Below, in pieces: positions 9,998 through 19,911 of a stretch of DNA of 60,173 nt (the first letter of the stretch is position 1; each line of letters opens with the position of its first letter). Position numbers and translations under genes: made by a program. A model generated the notes under the pieces. It saw nothing but the letters and a program-made list of their open reading frames with translations, did no database searches and was not told where the DNA came from. Source of the DNA: Pleomorphovibrio marinus (lineage in GTDB: Bacteria; Bacteroidota; Bacteroidia; Cytophagales; Cyclobacteriaceae); NCBI RefSeq assembly GCF_003347495.1, contig NZ_QCXY01000016.1, forward strand, positions 1-60,173. The letters run 5' to 3'.

Positions 9998-10630
9998 ATG
10001 ATGAATCCAAATGTGGACAAATACCTGGTAGATGGCTGTATGCGCTGCAAGTATGGCGGTACACCCCAATGCAAAGTTTTGAATTGGACAGAGGAGTTGG
10101 AGACCCTCCGGCAGATCGTTTTGGAAACAGGGTTGACTGAAGAAATCAAATGGGGAGTTCCTGTGTACACCAATAAAGGCAAAAATATAGTGACGGTCAA
10201 TGCACTGAAAGGTTCAGCCAATATCGGTTTTTATAAAGGAGCGATCATGAAGGACAGCCATAACATCCTGGAGCAACAGGGCACTATACAGTCCGCCAGA
10301 ATCATAAGATTTACAGATACGGAGAGAATCAAAAAAATCAAAGAGGTCCTGAAATCCTACGTTTTGGAGGCAATAGCCATTGAGGAAAAGGGCAAGAAGG
10401 TGCCAACCGTAAAGAACCCTGAACCTATTCCGGATGAGTTACTTCAGGCATTTGAAGATGATCCCAGCTTTAAAATGGCATTTGAATCATTGACTCCCGG
10501 GCGGCAGCGTGGCTACATCATCCATTTTTCCCAACCTAAACAAGCTTCAACTAGGAAGGGAAGGATTGAAAAACACAAAGGGCAGATATTGGATGGTGTG
10601 GGACTGCATGATAAATATAAAAAGCCTTAA
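9998..10630 (+). CDS. DUF1801 / YdeI (OmdA)-like protein
   Basis: About 210 residues. The start is the ATG at 9998 or the adjacent one at 10001, immediately after the sulfatase stop. The in-frame ATG at 9974 would overlap the sulfatase and adds nothing family-like. The N-terminal part (LTEEIKWGVPVYT, IGFYKGA) matches the YdhG/DUF1801 fold. The C-terminal part (LTPGRQRGYIIHFSQPKQ and the RIEK motif) matches the YdeI/OmpD-associated domain. No signal peptide. Function is poorly known; it is a cytoplasmic small domain protein and is followed by the 72-bp repeat array. Confidence 0.85.
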   Translation: MMNPNVDKYLVDGCMRCKYGGTPQCKVLNWTEELETLRQIVLETGLTEEIKWGVPVYTNKGKNIVTVNALKGSANIGFYKGAIMKDSHNILEQQGTIQSARIIRFTDTERIKKIKEVLKSYVLEAIAIEEKGKKVPTVKNPEPIPDELLQAFEDDPSFKMAFESLTPGRQRGYIIHFSQPKQASTRKGRIEKHKGQILDGVGLHDKYKKP

Positions 10631-11055
10631 CTACCCTTCACTTCTTCATGGTTACTAATTTTGAACCAATAAGGAGTTAAGGGACATTAAGAAGAACCTT
10701 AACTACCCTTCACTTCTTCATGGTTACTAATTTTAAACCATTAAGGGGTTAAGGAACATTAAGAAGAACCTTAACTACCCTTCACTTCTTCATGGTTTTT
10801 TATTTTGAACCATTAAGGAGTTAAGGAACATTAAGAAGGTCCTTAACTATCCTTCACTTCTTCATGGTTACTTATTTTAAACCATTAAGGAGTTAAGGTA
10901 CATTAAGAAGGGCCTTACCTATCCTTCACTTCTTCATGGTTACTTATTTTGAACCATTAAGGAGTTAAGATGCATTAAGAAGAACCTTAACTACCCTTCA
11001 CTTCTTCATGGTTACTTATTTTAAACCATTAAGGAATTAAGGGACATTAATAAAT
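10625..11055. repeat. 72-bp tandem array, left block (6 copies)
   Basis: Six head-to-tail copies with an exact 72-bp period; the core CTTCTTCATGG begins at 10641, 10713, 10785, 10857, 10929 and 11001. Each unit holds ATGGTT and AACCAT as arms of a hairpin with a 10-nt loop. Many units also carry CCTTAAC and GTTAAGG as outer arms. There are no unique spacers, so it is not CRISPR. It lies between converging genes and continues in a second block beyond the GxxExxY gene. Confidence 0.95.
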
Positions 11056-11094
11056 GCTTGCCTACATACTCATCATTTATATAATGGGATGTTC

Positions 11095-11502
11095 TCAATC
11101 TGGCAATTGCTTAAAATGGTCGTTTACGAAAGGTTTCATTGATTTACTAATATTGTCTGTATAAAAATTGATCAGCAAGCCTTGTGGTTTTTGCAGCAAT
11201 TTCATATACGTAATCAATTGGGCTTCATGAACGGGTAAAACATATTCAATGGCTTTTAGTTCTACAACTACACAATCATTAACCAATAAGTCAAGTCTTA
11301 ATTCTGTGTCAAAAACAATACCTTTGTAAACTACTGGAACGATTACTTGCCTCAATACCGTGAATCCATCAGGAATTAATTCATACTCTAGACATTTCTG
11401 ATAAACGCTTTCAAGCAGACCTGGGCCTAATAATTGGTGAACCCTTATTGCACAACCAGTTATTTTGTAGGATAAGTCGGTGACTTCTTTTTTAGTCATC
11501 AT
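11095..11502 (-). CDS. GxxExxY protein (PD-(D/E)XK-like)
   Basis: A 135-residue protein with the family signature GPGLLESVYQ near residues 26-35. The later RLDLLVNDCVVVELKA is the D...E-x-K core of a PD-(D/E)XK nuclease-like fold (PF13366 group). The family is abundant in Bacteroidota and environmental bacteria, often as orphan genes with no settled function. Here the gene lies exactly between two blocks of the same 72-bp repeat, with about 40 bp to the left block and about 75 bp to the right block. It is transcribed on the minus strand. The spacing suggests gene and repeats moved or expanded together. Confidence 0.9.
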   Translation of the reverse strand: MMTKKEVTDLSYKITGCAIRVHQLLGPGLLESVYQKCLEYELIPDGFTVLRQVIVPVVYKGIVFDTELRLDLLVNDCVVVELKAIEYVLPVHEAQLITYMKLLQKPQGLLINFYTDNISKSMKPFVNDHFKQLPD

Positions 11503-11579
11503 AGATATATAAATTTAAAAGTTATATGTTTCTCATGACTTTGACATGAAATAATCAAAGAGTAGTGAAAATAAAAAAA

Positions 11580-12064
11580 ACTTATCTACCCTTCGCTTCT
11601 TCATGGTTATTTGTTTTAAACCATTAAGGAGTTAAGGGGCATTAAGAAGAATCTTACCTACCCTTCGCTTCTTCATGGTTACTTATTTTGAACCATTAAG
11701 GAGTTAAGATGCATTAAGAAATGCCTTACCTATTCTTCACTTCTTCATGGTTACTTATTTTGAACCATTAAGGAGTTAAGATGCATTAAGAAATGCCTTA
11801 CCTATTCTTCACTTCTTCATGGTTACTTATTTTAAACCATTAAGGAGTTAAGGAACATTAAGAAGAACCTTAACTACCCTTCACTTCTTCATGGTTACTT
11901 ATTTTGAACCATTAAGGAGTTAAGATGCATTAAGAAATGCCTTACCTATTCTTCACTTCTTCATGGTTACTTATTTTAAACCATTAAGGAGTTAAGATGC
12001 ATTAAGAAATGCCTTACCTACCCTTCACTTCTTCATGGTTACTTATTTTGAACCATTAAGGAGT
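11580..12064. repeat. 72-bp tandem array, right block (7 copies)
   Basis: Seven more copies of the unit found left of the GxxExxY gene; the core CTTCTTCATGG begins at 11596, 11668, 11740, 11812, 11884, 11956 and 12028. Several neighbouring copies share variants (TTAAGATGCATTAAGAAATG), which points to recent local duplication. ATGGTT/AACCAT is kept in nearly every copy. Confidence 0.95.
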
Positions 12065-12124
12065 GCAAGAAGTGTAAATTCTTCCCCGGCAGCGTAAATG
12101 CCAAAATCTATAGATGACACCCAA

Positions 12125-14017
12125 CTACCACCCAATACCATAATCCTCCCCATGATTGGAACTGCCACCCCACATGGTGCCCTGCTTTCGGTCAAAGTAG
12201 ATCGCATTGATGGGGCCAGAAGTGCGTTCCCTGAAACTAAGGGAATACCCCTTGTTTCTTAACTCTTTCCTCATCCAAGACGGCGTTTCACTTTGTAGGG
12301 TCATGGCCCCGGGCTTAACCTCATGGTTGCCAAACGCCGCCTGCATCTGATAGCTGTTGATATTAGGTGCCTCTACGGCCTCCTGAACATTCATGTCAAA
12401 TTCCACCACATTAAGAAAAAACTGTAGGAGGTTTTGATCTTGGGTATCCCCCCCTTGTACGGCAAAGGCCAAAAAGGGCTTACCTTCCTTTAAGGCCAAG
12501 GAAGGAGTTAGCGTTACTCTGGGTCGTTTACCGGGTTCCACTACATTGAAAGGATTGACCATGGGGTCGGTGACGAAACTTTGCATGCGTTGGCTAAGGC
12601 CTACACCTGTGTTTCCTGCTATCACCGCTGGAATCCATCCACCACTTGGGGTCACCGAGACTACCCAGCCCTCCTCGTCTGCGGCCTCTATGGAGGTGGT
12701 ACCTGCAGTGAAATCCTGAAGGAAACTGTCACTCACATCCTCATCCATGTCTTCATTGTACTTCAGGTAATTTTTGCTGTAATCCTTCAGTTTGTCCTTG
12801 AAGGGGTTCTCCTCTCCCTGAAAGGGGTAGGGGTCACCGGGATTCGCCCAGGGGTCGTTCTTTTCTCCGATCAGCTTGGCCCTTTCCTTTGCATATTCCT
12901 TGGAAAGAAGGCCTTCCATGGGGCTTTTTGGGGGAAATGCAGGGTCCCCATAATAAAAATCCCGATCCGCAAAAGCCAAATTCATGGCCTGGTATAGGGT
13001 ATGGATATAATTGGTGCTATTAAAACCCATCCCTTTCAAGTCAAAGTTTTCGAGGATATTAAGAGATTGAAGTAGGGCAGGCCCCTGGGTCCACTCTTGC
13101 AGCTTATAAACATCAATCCCCTTATAATTGACGTGAAGGGGTTCCTCTATTTTTACTTGCCAGTTGCCCATGTCCTCCATGGTGATCAGCCCACCTTGTT
13201 CTTGGGTGCTTCTTACGATTTCCTCGGCGATGTCCCCTTTGTAAAAGCGGTCGTAGGCATCCTGCAGTGCCTCTTCTCTGGATTTCCCGGCACTCAGAGC
13301 CTCTTCTTCCACATCCACCAGTTTCTGAAGGGTGTTGAGCAAGTCGTGCTGTTCAAAAACCTCCCCGGCATGGGGTGCTTCCCTCTCTTCGCCTAGGTGG
13401 GGCAAAAACACCTTTTTGGAATAAGGCCAATCTTTGATTTTGTCCTTGTCTCCTTCAATGGAGTTAGCTGTTTGCGATTCTATGGGGTACCCATTTGCCA
13501 TTTCCATGGCTGGAGCTAACACCTCTTTCAGGCTTAGGGTACCGTATTCCTTGAGCATGACGATCAGTCCTCCAGGTGTGCCTGGAGTCGTAGCTGCCAA
13601 TGCGCCAAAGCTCGGCGGATATTTAAGGCCTTTTTCCTGGAAAAGCTCGGCCGTTGCTCCCGTGGGAGCTATTCCCAAAGCATTAATAGCGATTACCTCT
13701 CCGCTGTGTGGGTTGTAAATAAGTGCCTGGGTCTCTCCGCCCCAGCTCAACACGTCCCACATGGTGCAAGTGGCGGCCAACATGGCGCAAGCAGCATCTA
13801 CTGCATTCCCTCCTTTTTGAAAGGTCATGGCCCCTGCGGTAGCGGCAAGGGGTTTTCCGGTAATCGCAAGCCAGTGTTTGGCATGCAGAACGGGCTTTTG
13901 AGTGGACTGTCCCCAAAGCAGAAGTGGTGCCGCCGTGAAAAAGACTAGTATAAGGAGTGATTTATAAAGGGAATGGCGTAATTTTGGAGGGTTAGGCATG
14001 GTATTCATTAGTTTCAT
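12125..14017 (-). CDS. ggt: Gamma-glutamyltranspeptidase
   Basis: A 630-residue exported N-terminal nucleophile hydrolase. A signal peptide ends near LLLWGQ. The large-subunit part carries KGGNAVDAACAM and TPGTPGGLIVML, typical of the family. Autoprocessing should occur before the threonine of TAGTTSIEAADEEG (about residue 442), giving the small subunit with catalytic Thr. The C-terminal GGSSNHGEDYGIGW fits the family end. It cleaves gamma-glutamyl bonds of glutathione and related peptides in the periplasm. ATGs at 14008 and 13999 are also possible starts; 13999 gives a shorter n-region. Confidence 0.93.
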   Translation of the reverse strand: MKLMNTMPNPPKLRHSLYKSLLILVFFTAAPLLLWGQSTQKPVLHAKHWLAITGKPLAATAGAMTFQKGGNAVDAACAMLAATCTMWDVLSWGGETQALIYNPHSGEVIAINALGIAPTGATAELFQEKGLKYPPSFGALAATTPGTPGGLIVMLKEYGTLSLKEVLAPAMEMANGYPIESQTANSIEGDKDKIKDWPYSKKVFLPHLGEEREAPHAGEVFEQHDLLNTLQKLVDVEEEALSAGKSREEALQDAYDRFYKGDIAEEIVRSTQEQGGLITMEDMGNWQVKIEEPLHVNYKGIDVYKLQEWTQGPALLQSLNILENFDLKGMGFNSTNYIHTLYQAMNLAFADRDFYYGDPAFPPKSPMEGLLSKEYAKERAKLIGEKNDPWANPGDPYPFQGEENPFKDKLKDYSKNYLKYNEDMDEDVSDSFLQDFTAGTTSIEAADEEGWVVSVTPSGGWIPAVIAGNTGVGLSQRMQSFVTDPMVNPFNVVEPGKRPRVTLTPSLALKEGKPFLAFAVQGGDTQDQNLLQFFLNVVEFDMNVQEAVEAPNINSYQMQAAFGNHEVKPGAMTLQSETPSWMRKELRNKGYSLSFRERTSGPINAIYFDRKQGTMWGGSSNHGEDYGIGW

Positions 14018-14057
14018 TAGTGGAATAGTGGAGCTAAAATTTATAGATTTTATTTTT

Positions 14058-14402
14058 ATGGATGAAGTATTTCTTTATTTAATGGCTATTTTTTATATTT
14101 TCGCAGGTTTTATGCATTTTGTGAAACCAAAAATGTATATTGCCATCATCCCGCCGTACATCCCATTTCCTAGAATGGTAAATAGGTTGGTTGGGTTTGC
14201 GGAGATCATACTTGGCCTGGGATTGTTTATAGAAGGTTTGCGTAGTATTTCTGCCTTTGGTATCATTGTCTTGTTAATTGCGGTATTTCCTGCTAATCTT
14301 TATATGTACCAAAAAGCAAACAATAGATTTCGCAAATGGTTGTTTTTTCTTAGGTTGCCTTTACAATTGGTTTTGATCGGCTGGGCATATTTATACACCT
14401 AA
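14058..14402 (+). CDS. DoxX-like small membrane protein
   Basis: 114 residues and four predicted membrane helices. The start at 14058 (MDEVFLYLMAIFYIFAGFMHF) is preferred to 13998, which would overlap the divergent gamma-glutamyltranspeptidase and add a non-family leader. AGFMHFVKPKMY and ANLYMYQ fit the DoxX/DUF417-like superfamily, whose members often associate with redox or thiol metabolism. The specific role here is unknown. It is followed after 11 bp by the RNA helicase gene. Confidence 0.75.
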   Translation: MDEVFLYLMAIFYIFAGFMHFVKPKMYIAIIPPYIPFPRMVNRLVGFAEIILGLGLFIEGLRSISAFGIIVLLIAVFPANLYMYQKANNRFRKWLFFLRLPLQLVLIGWAYLYT

Positions 14403-14413
14403 ATGAGTAAATT

Positions 14414-15799
14414 TTGAGTTTTAGAACATTTGATTTCGTAAGTGACTTGCAGGATGGCTTGGATGCCATGGGATATGAGAAACCAACCCCCATCCAAGAG
14501 CAGGCTATACCCGTGGTCCTTAACGGCAAGGACCTTATTGCCACTGCCCAAACCGGCACTGGAAAGACTGCTGCTTTTATACTTCCAATTCTTCACCATA
14601 TTGTTTCCAACCCCCAAGCCGGGGTCAATGCCCTTATCCTGGCACCCACAAGGGAACTTGCCATACAAATTGACCAACAAATACAAGGTCTGGCCTATTT
14701 TCTGGGCATCAGTTCCATTGCCGTTTATGGTGGTGGCGATGGAAATACCTGGGAACAACAAAAAAAGGCATTGGAAATGGGGGCAGAGATTGTAGTAGCT
14801 ACTCCTGGACGGCTTATAGCATTACTACAAGGAGGAAAAATAAAATTTGATACCATGCGGTATTTGATTTTGGACGAGGCTGACAGGATGATGGATATGG
14901 GGTTTTCAGACGATATCCTTACCATAGTGAATTATCTTCCAAAAAAACGGCAGACTTTGCTATTCTCAGCTACCATGCCTCCCAAGATCAGACGTTTTTC
15001 CCAACGCCTGCTGAGCGATCCTGAAGAGATCTCAATAGCTTTGGGCAAAACTGCCAAAGGAGTTTCTCAGTACGTTTATGCAGCCTATGACGCTCAGAAA
15101 GAACCCCTGATCCTGCATATATTGAAACAAGGGGCCTTTGATGCGGTGATCGTTTTCTGCTCCACCAAGGATAAGGTTAAATCCCTATTCAAGACCTTGA
15201 AAAAGAGCTTTGACGTGGAGGCATTTCACGCCGACCTGGATCAGGCAGAGCGGGAAAAAATCATGTCCGCATTTAAAAGCAAAAAAGTCAAGATTTTGGT
15301 GGCTACGGATATTTTGAGCCGGGGGATAGATGTAGAGGACATAGAGATGGTGGTCAATTTCGATACGCCCAACGACCCCGAAGATTATGTACACCGTGTA
15401 GGACGTACGGCCAGAGCCGAAAAGCAAGGGAAGGCAATCACTCTGGTAAATGAAAAGGACAGGCACAAATACCATAACATTGAACGGTTGATAGGGATGG
15501 AAATTGAGCGTTTGCCTTTGCCCGATGACCTAGGGGATGGGCCAAGCCTTGATAAACACGGACCTAAAGAAAACAGGGATGCTGGGAAAAGTGGAAAGAG
15601 AAAAGGTTTTGGCGGAAAAGATAAGGGAAAGGCTTACAGAAATAAGCAGTCAAAAGAAAAAGAACCATTCCCTCCCAAAGAAAAGTCCCAAAAGCCACTT
15701 CCTCAAAGGCAGAGTCCGGCAGGTGAAGTAAGCGAAACAGATAAAAAAGCATCCAAGTCATCGAAATTCAGGAGAAGGAAAAACATTTCGGAGTCTTAA
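14414..15799 (+). CDS. rhlE: DEAD-box RNA helicase, RhlE-like
   Basis: A 461-residue cytoplasmic ATP-dependent RNA helicase. Motifs in order: F-x-x-L at the start, Q motif TPIQEQAIP, walker A AQTGTGKT, PTRELA, TPGR, DEAD (ILDEADRMMDMGF), SAT (LLFSATMP), then domain 2 with ATDILSRGIDV and HRVGRTAR. The tail after about residue 370 is lysine-rich and low in complexity, as expected for an RNA-binding extension. The start is the TTG at 14414 (MSFRTFDF); the ATG at 14403 meets a stop after four codons. It is probably in one unit with the FAD enzyme 10 bp downstream. Confidence 0.95.
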   Translation: MSFRTFDFVSDLQDGLDAMGYEKPTPIQEQAIPVVLNGKDLIATAQTGTGKTAAFILPILHHIVSNPQAGVNALILAPTRELAIQIDQQIQGLAYFLGISSIAVYGGGDGNTWEQQKKALEMGAEIVVATPGRLIALLQGGKIKFDTMRYLILDEADRMMDMGFSDDILTIVNYLPKKRQTLLFSATMPPKIRRFSQRLLSDPEEISIALGKTAKGVSQYVYAAYDAQKEPLILHILKQGAFDAVIVFCSTKDKVKSLFKTLKKSFDVEAFHADLDQAEREKIMSAFKSKKVKILVATDILSRGIDVEDIEMVVNFDTPNDPEDYVHRVGRTARAEKQGKAITLVNEKDRHKYHNIERLIGMEIERLPLPDDLGDGPSLDKHGPKENRDAGKSGKRKGFGGKDKGKAYRNKQSKEKEPFPPKEKSQKPLPQRQSPAGEVSETDKKASKSSKFRRRKNISES

Positions 15800-15809
15800 C
15801 GAGAAACCT

Positions 15810-17063
15810 ATGACGGAGCGGAGGATTTATATCGTTGGTGCAGGCGTATCAGGCCTAGTAGCTGCCATAGAGCTAGAGAAAGCCGGATACTCCCCTGTAA
15901 TTTTGGAGGCCTCAGACCATATTGGCGGTAGGATTCGTACCTTGACAAAAGATGCTTATTTGTTAGACGTTGGCTTTCAGGTATTACTTACTTCCTATCC
16001 TGAAGCCCAGCTCTACTTGAACTATGAGACACTTAGGCTAAGAAAATTCCAACCCGGTGCCGTGGTTTTTAAGCCAGGAGATACCTTTGCCATTTACGAC
16101 CCGCTGAGAAATCCTTTCAAATTGCTGAATATGGCTTTCTCAAAGGTAGGCACCATCTTCGATAAGTACCGAATGTTCACATTGACAAAGGAACTTAAAG
16201 AGAAACAACTCGAAGCTATCTTTTTGGAGCCGGAAATCACCACCCTTCAATATTTGAAGATTAGGGGTTTTTCGGATAAGATCATAAAGTACTTTTTCAA
16301 GCCTTTTTTCAAGGGGATTTTCCTGGAGCCCTATTTGGAGACTTCCTCCAGGATGTTCGAATTTGTCTTTAAAATGTTTGCCACAGGACATGCTGCAATT
16401 CCTGAAAACGGAATGGGACAAATTCCTAAACAATTGGCCGCAAACCTTACGCAAACCACTTTCCGTTTAAACACAAAGGTTACAAGCATTGAAAAAAACG
16501 TCATACGTCTGGAGTCCGGGGATACGCTTACCGCTGACGAAATTATCCTGACAGTGCCCCCTCACGGCATTCTCCCAAACTATACCGGGGCTCCCGTTAC
16601 CTACAGGAAGGTAACCAATATGTACTTTACCCTGCAGAAATCTTTTATGGCCAGACCCATGATAGGTTTGGTGCCAGACGAAAAGTACCTCATTAACAAC
16701 TTGCTGTTTTTGACCGATGTCAGTAAAGAATATGCAAAGGACGGAAGGGCCTTGTTGTCGGTTTCTATTATCAAAGACGTTTCCAACGAAACCAACTTGG
16801 TTAGCCAAGTGGCCTTGGAGTTAGAGACCTTATCCGGGATTCTGGCAGAGCATTTTAAGCATATAGAAACCATACAAGTAGATAAGGCACTGCCCGTTTT
16901 GAACAACATTAAATATGTACTCCCTGCACATCACCAGCAATGGAACGACCACCTGTTCCTTGCGGGGGACCATTTACTCAATGCCTCCATAAACGGAGCC
17001 ATGGCTGCCGGAAGGAAAGCTGCTGCAGCTCTCTTAAGTAACCTTCATCAGCATCCAGTATAA
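15810..17063 (+). CDS. FAD-dependent amine oxidase/phytoene desaturase-like
   Basis: A 417-residue flavoprotein. The N-terminal dinucleotide fold is IVGAGVSGLVAAIELEKAG, followed by the family segment EASDHIGGRIRT. The C-terminal FLAGDHLLNASINGAMAAGR is the usual FAD-contacting motif. It belongs to the amine-oxidase/protoporphyrinogen-oxidase-like superfamily, and the substrate cannot be inferred. No signal peptide is present. It follows the helicase gene by 10 bp. Confidence 0.85.
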   Translation: MTERRIYIVGAGVSGLVAAIELEKAGYSPVILEASDHIGGRIRTLTKDAYLLDVGFQVLLTSYPEAQLYLNYETLRLRKFQPGAVVFKPGDTFAIYDPLRNPFKLLNMAFSKVGTIFDKYRMFTLTKELKEKQLEAIFLEPEITTLQYLKIRGFSDKIIKYFFKPFFKGIFLEPYLETSSRMFEFVFKMFATGHAAIPENGMGQIPKQLAANLTQTTFRLNTKVTSIEKNVIRLESGDTLTADEIILTVPPHGILPNYTGAPVTYRKVTNMYFTLQKSFMARPMIGLVPDEKYLINNLLFLTDVSKEYAKDGRALLSVSIIKDVSNETNLVSQVALELETLSGILAEHFKHIETIQVDKALPVLNNIKYVLPAHHQQWNDHLFLAGDHLLNASINGAMAAGRKAAAALLSNLHQHPV

Positions 17064-17169
17064 ATAGCTAACACATTACTTTAAGCCCTTAATTCCTTTA
17101 TTCTCATTATCTATAATAAAGTTAAGTCCCTTGATTGTAAGTTAGTGGACTTATTATTAGATTTAAATA

Positions 17170-18882
17170 GTGAAAAATGCATTTTGTCTATTAATTTATG
17201 CATTTGGATTAGGGTGGCATCACCAATTCCTTATTGCACAGACAATTGTGGCAGGGCAGCCCTTATTAGAGGAAGCCATGCGAAGGGCACAGTTGACAGG
17301 GGAAAAGGAGTTGGAAAGTTCCTTTCTTCAAAGGCCGTTAAAAGTAAATTGGGCTGGGGCAGGTTTGTTTCCTGGCTCATGGGAAGCTTTTTATTCCGAC
17401 TCTGTGCCAAAAACCTCCCTCGCAGAAAAGAAGCAAAACGTAGTCCTGCTACCTGTACGTTTACTTGCTAAACATGCTTCGGGAAGGCCTATAGGTCCAG
17501 ACCCCTACCTGTTGTTACCTGCTGCTGGGGGACAGTACATGGCTATGGCTGGGGTGGAATTCCGGAACTCCTGGATACATGCCTATTTCCAACCCATTTT
17601 TTCCTTCTCAGCCAACCCACCCTATGATGGGTTTAACTCTATAAATGACAATTTAGATGGATTACGGTTCCGGGTGTGGATGCAAGGCGATACAGGTGAG
17701 CGCCTGTACCCAGGCAGGCATAGGAATATGGCTTGGGGCAACTCCAAGCTAGCCTTTCAGCTTGGAGCATTGGAACTTGGGGTTTCCACAGAAAACCTCT
17801 GGTGGGGCCCGGGGCAGTTTCACGCATTGACATTCAGTCACCATGCCCCTGGGTTTATGCACCTCACCTTGAACACCCATAGACCGCTTAGGACCTTTTT
17901 GGGAGATTTTGAAGGTCAGTTTATAATGGGAAGGCTGGAGGGAAACTGGATGCCCCCATCCCAGCATGATGACTTGAACCGCCTTCACTTTACCCCTCCT
18001 CCAGATGATTGGCGCTACTTGAATGCGTTCAACATCATTTATTCTCCCAAGTGGTTAAAAGGGCTGCACGTAGGCTTATCCAGGACCTTCCAACAGTTTG
18101 AGCAGGACAGGGTACATGATTTCTGGGATTGGGTACCCGTATTGGAGCCATTTCAGAAATCCCGGTTTTTCGATGATGGCCATAGTGTGAGGTATGATGC
18201 CAGAAGGCAGGACCAACAAGCCACGGTGTACGCCAGGTACCAATTTGAATCCGCAAAAATGGAATGGTATATGGAATACGGTAGAAGAGATCATGCGTTC
18301 ACCTGGAGGGAGTTCCTGATGAATCCCGAACATGCCCGTGCCTATATTTTGGGATTTCAAAAGCTTTTTCCTACCGGAAAAAACGGCAGGTGGATACAGG
18401 TGAGGGGGGAAATGGCCCAAGGTAGCCAAAGTATCAACCAATTGATCCGTTATGGGGAGCCTCCCGGAAACTACAGTAGTTGGCATTCGCATTACCAGGC
18501 CTTGGGCTTCCGGCACCGGGGTCAGATGCTCGGTTTAGGGCAAAGTGGCGGCACGGACGTACAGGTCTTGGAATTGGCATGGGTGCAGGGCTTGGATAAA
18601 TTGGGGATTCAACTGGAAAGGCAGGAGAGATTCCGAGATTTTTATCGGGCTGCTTTTTATGATTTGCCATATGCCAAACCCTGGGTGGACCTGGGCATGA
18701 GGGTGCAATACAGCAAGCAATATGGTTCCTGGTTGGTTGACAGCACCCTTGGGACGCTTATGGGTTTTAATTATCAGTGGAATGGAAACTTACCGGATTC
18801 CAACAGCCCATTTGGCAGAGGTGGTGGAAATCGGCGTTTGGACTGGATGGGCCAGTTGCAGGTTTTTTATCTGATTCCTTAA
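17170..18882 (+). CDS. Wzi-like outer-membrane capsule-assembly protein
   Basis: 570 residues. The start is the GTG at 17170, giving a signal peptide (MKNAFCLLIYAF to LIAQ). The body is rich in aromatic, alternating beta-strand sequence. ENLWWGPGQFHALTFSHHAPGF and the FLGDFEGQFIMGRLEG segment are characteristic of the Wzi capsule-assembly family, whose members are 18-strand barrels that hold polysaccharide at the surface. It is about 28 kb from the exopolysaccharide locus, so it may serve that polymer or another one. No adjacent glycan genes. Confidence 0.82.
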   Translation: MKNAFCLLIYAFGLGWHHQFLIAQTIVAGQPLLEEAMRRAQLTGEKELESSFLQRPLKVNWAGAGLFPGSWEAFYSDSVPKTSLAEKKQNVVLLPVRLLAKHASGRPIGPDPYLLLPAAGGQYMAMAGVEFRNSWIHAYFQPIFSFSANPPYDGFNSINDNLDGLRFRVWMQGDTGERLYPGRHRNMAWGNSKLAFQLGALELGVSTENLWWGPGQFHALTFSHHAPGFMHLTLNTHRPLRTFLGDFEGQFIMGRLEGNWMPPSQHDDLNRLHFTPPPDDWRYLNAFNIIYSPKWLKGLHVGLSRTFQQFEQDRVHDFWDWVPVLEPFQKSRFFDDGHSVRYDARRQDQQATVYARYQFESAKMEWYMEYGRRDHAFTWREFLMNPEHARAYILGFQKLFPTGKNGRWIQVRGEMAQGSQSINQLIRYGEPPGNYSSWHSHYQALGFRHRGQMLGLGQSGGTDVQVLELAWVQGLDKLGIQLERQERFRDFYRAAFYDLPYAKPWVDLGMRVQYSKQYGSWLVDSTLGTLMGFNYQWNGNLPDSNSPFGRGGGNRRLDWMGQLQVFYLIP

Positions 18883-19283
18883 AAGGGTAATGGTAAAATA
18901 TGAAAGATAGAATTATTGAAATGGGAATAGGATGTAAACGGCTGATTATTAGCCTCTATTTCAATCCTAAATTTGGTCGGTTTAAACCCTAATTTTTGAT
19001 AATCATATACCTTTATATGGTATAGGTATAAATCGATAAAATTTTATAAATAAAATTATTTAAATAGAGTTTTAATCGTTTTAATTTGCCGCAGATTTTT
19101 AAGGAATTCAAATGGGGTAAAGGACAAAAAACAGGAGTATTTTAAAAGATCATAGGCCATTCATGCAGGGGCATTAATGGAAGGAGAGACAGGTGCAAGG
19201 GTTTGTTTTGGGGATAGCATAGACCCGAAATTTTTTGGTAAACTAATATATAGTGGCTTTTACATATAAACTAAATAATACAT
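18883..19283. other. Intergenic, no gene seen
   Basis: About 400 bp, AT-rich in the middle. It contains an imperfect inverted repeat ATACC-TTTATAT-GGTAT near 19008-19025 and no open frame with coding character. It probably holds the promoter of the small secreted protein that follows. Confidence 0.5.
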
Positions 19284-19757
19284 ATGACAAGATTGCATTT
19301 ACTAGGTACATTATTTGTTTTCTTTTTTTCCTTGGGCAGCCCAAAATGGGCACAGGCCCAGGAGATAGAATCTCGGAAATCACACTTTTTTTATGAAGGG
19401 CAAAGGTTACAACCCAGGAATATGCTGGAGATAATGAAAGACCATCCCAAGGCCTATGAGGAAATGCGGGCGGCGAAGAGCAATTACGATGTAGCTCAGG
19501 TACTCGGAGGCATAGGGGGATTTATGATTGGCTGGCCGGTGGGCACGGCGATTGCTGGGGGCGACCCTAATTGGCTGCTGGCTGGGATAGGGGCAGGGGT
19601 GATCATTGGCTCCATTCCCATGCTCACAGCCTATTCCAAACGCTCCCGTGCCGCAGTGGATATGTATAACGAGGGTATTCGTGGTCATTCCATGCATCCA
19701 GTGCAAATTCAATTTGGAGGGACTAGTGCTGGATTGGGTTTGATGGTTACATTTTGA
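19284..19757 (+). CDS. Small secreted protein with glycine-rich membrane segment
   Basis: 157 residues, not assigned to a named family. A signal peptide ends near KWAQAQ. The middle carries VLGGIGGFMIGWPVGTAIAGG and then LLAGIGAGVIIGSIPML, a glycine-zipper-like hydrophobic pair, followed by a basic stretch (YSKRSRAAVDMYN). The C-terminal FGGTSAGLGLMVTF ends in an aromatic residue. It could be an envelope-inserted protein. The 155 bp after it hold an imperfect palindrome around CCATGG and no gene. Confidence 0.6.
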   Translation: MTRLHLLGTLFVFFFSLGSPKWAQAQEIESRKSHFFYEGQRLQPRNMLEIMKDHPKAYEEMRAAKSNYDVAQVLGGIGGFMIGWPVGTAIAGGDPNWLLAGIGAGVIIGSIPMLTAYSKRSRAAVDMYNEGIRGHSMHPVQIQFGGTSAGLGLMVTF

Positions 19758-19911
19758 GTAGGATCCTGGGTTTTTAGCCTCCATGGTGTATTTGGGTGCC
19801 CCGGTGGCCATGGAGGATGAACCACACCCTCTATGGCTAATCTCAAATTGAAACGAAACCCCCATAGAACATTTGCAATGGCCAAAAGCAAACCCCTCCC
19901 TGAATCATGGT

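Noticed and set aside
10625-12064. CRISPR array
   Set aside because: Units are direct tandem copies with an exact 72-bp period and no unique spacers; no cas genes.
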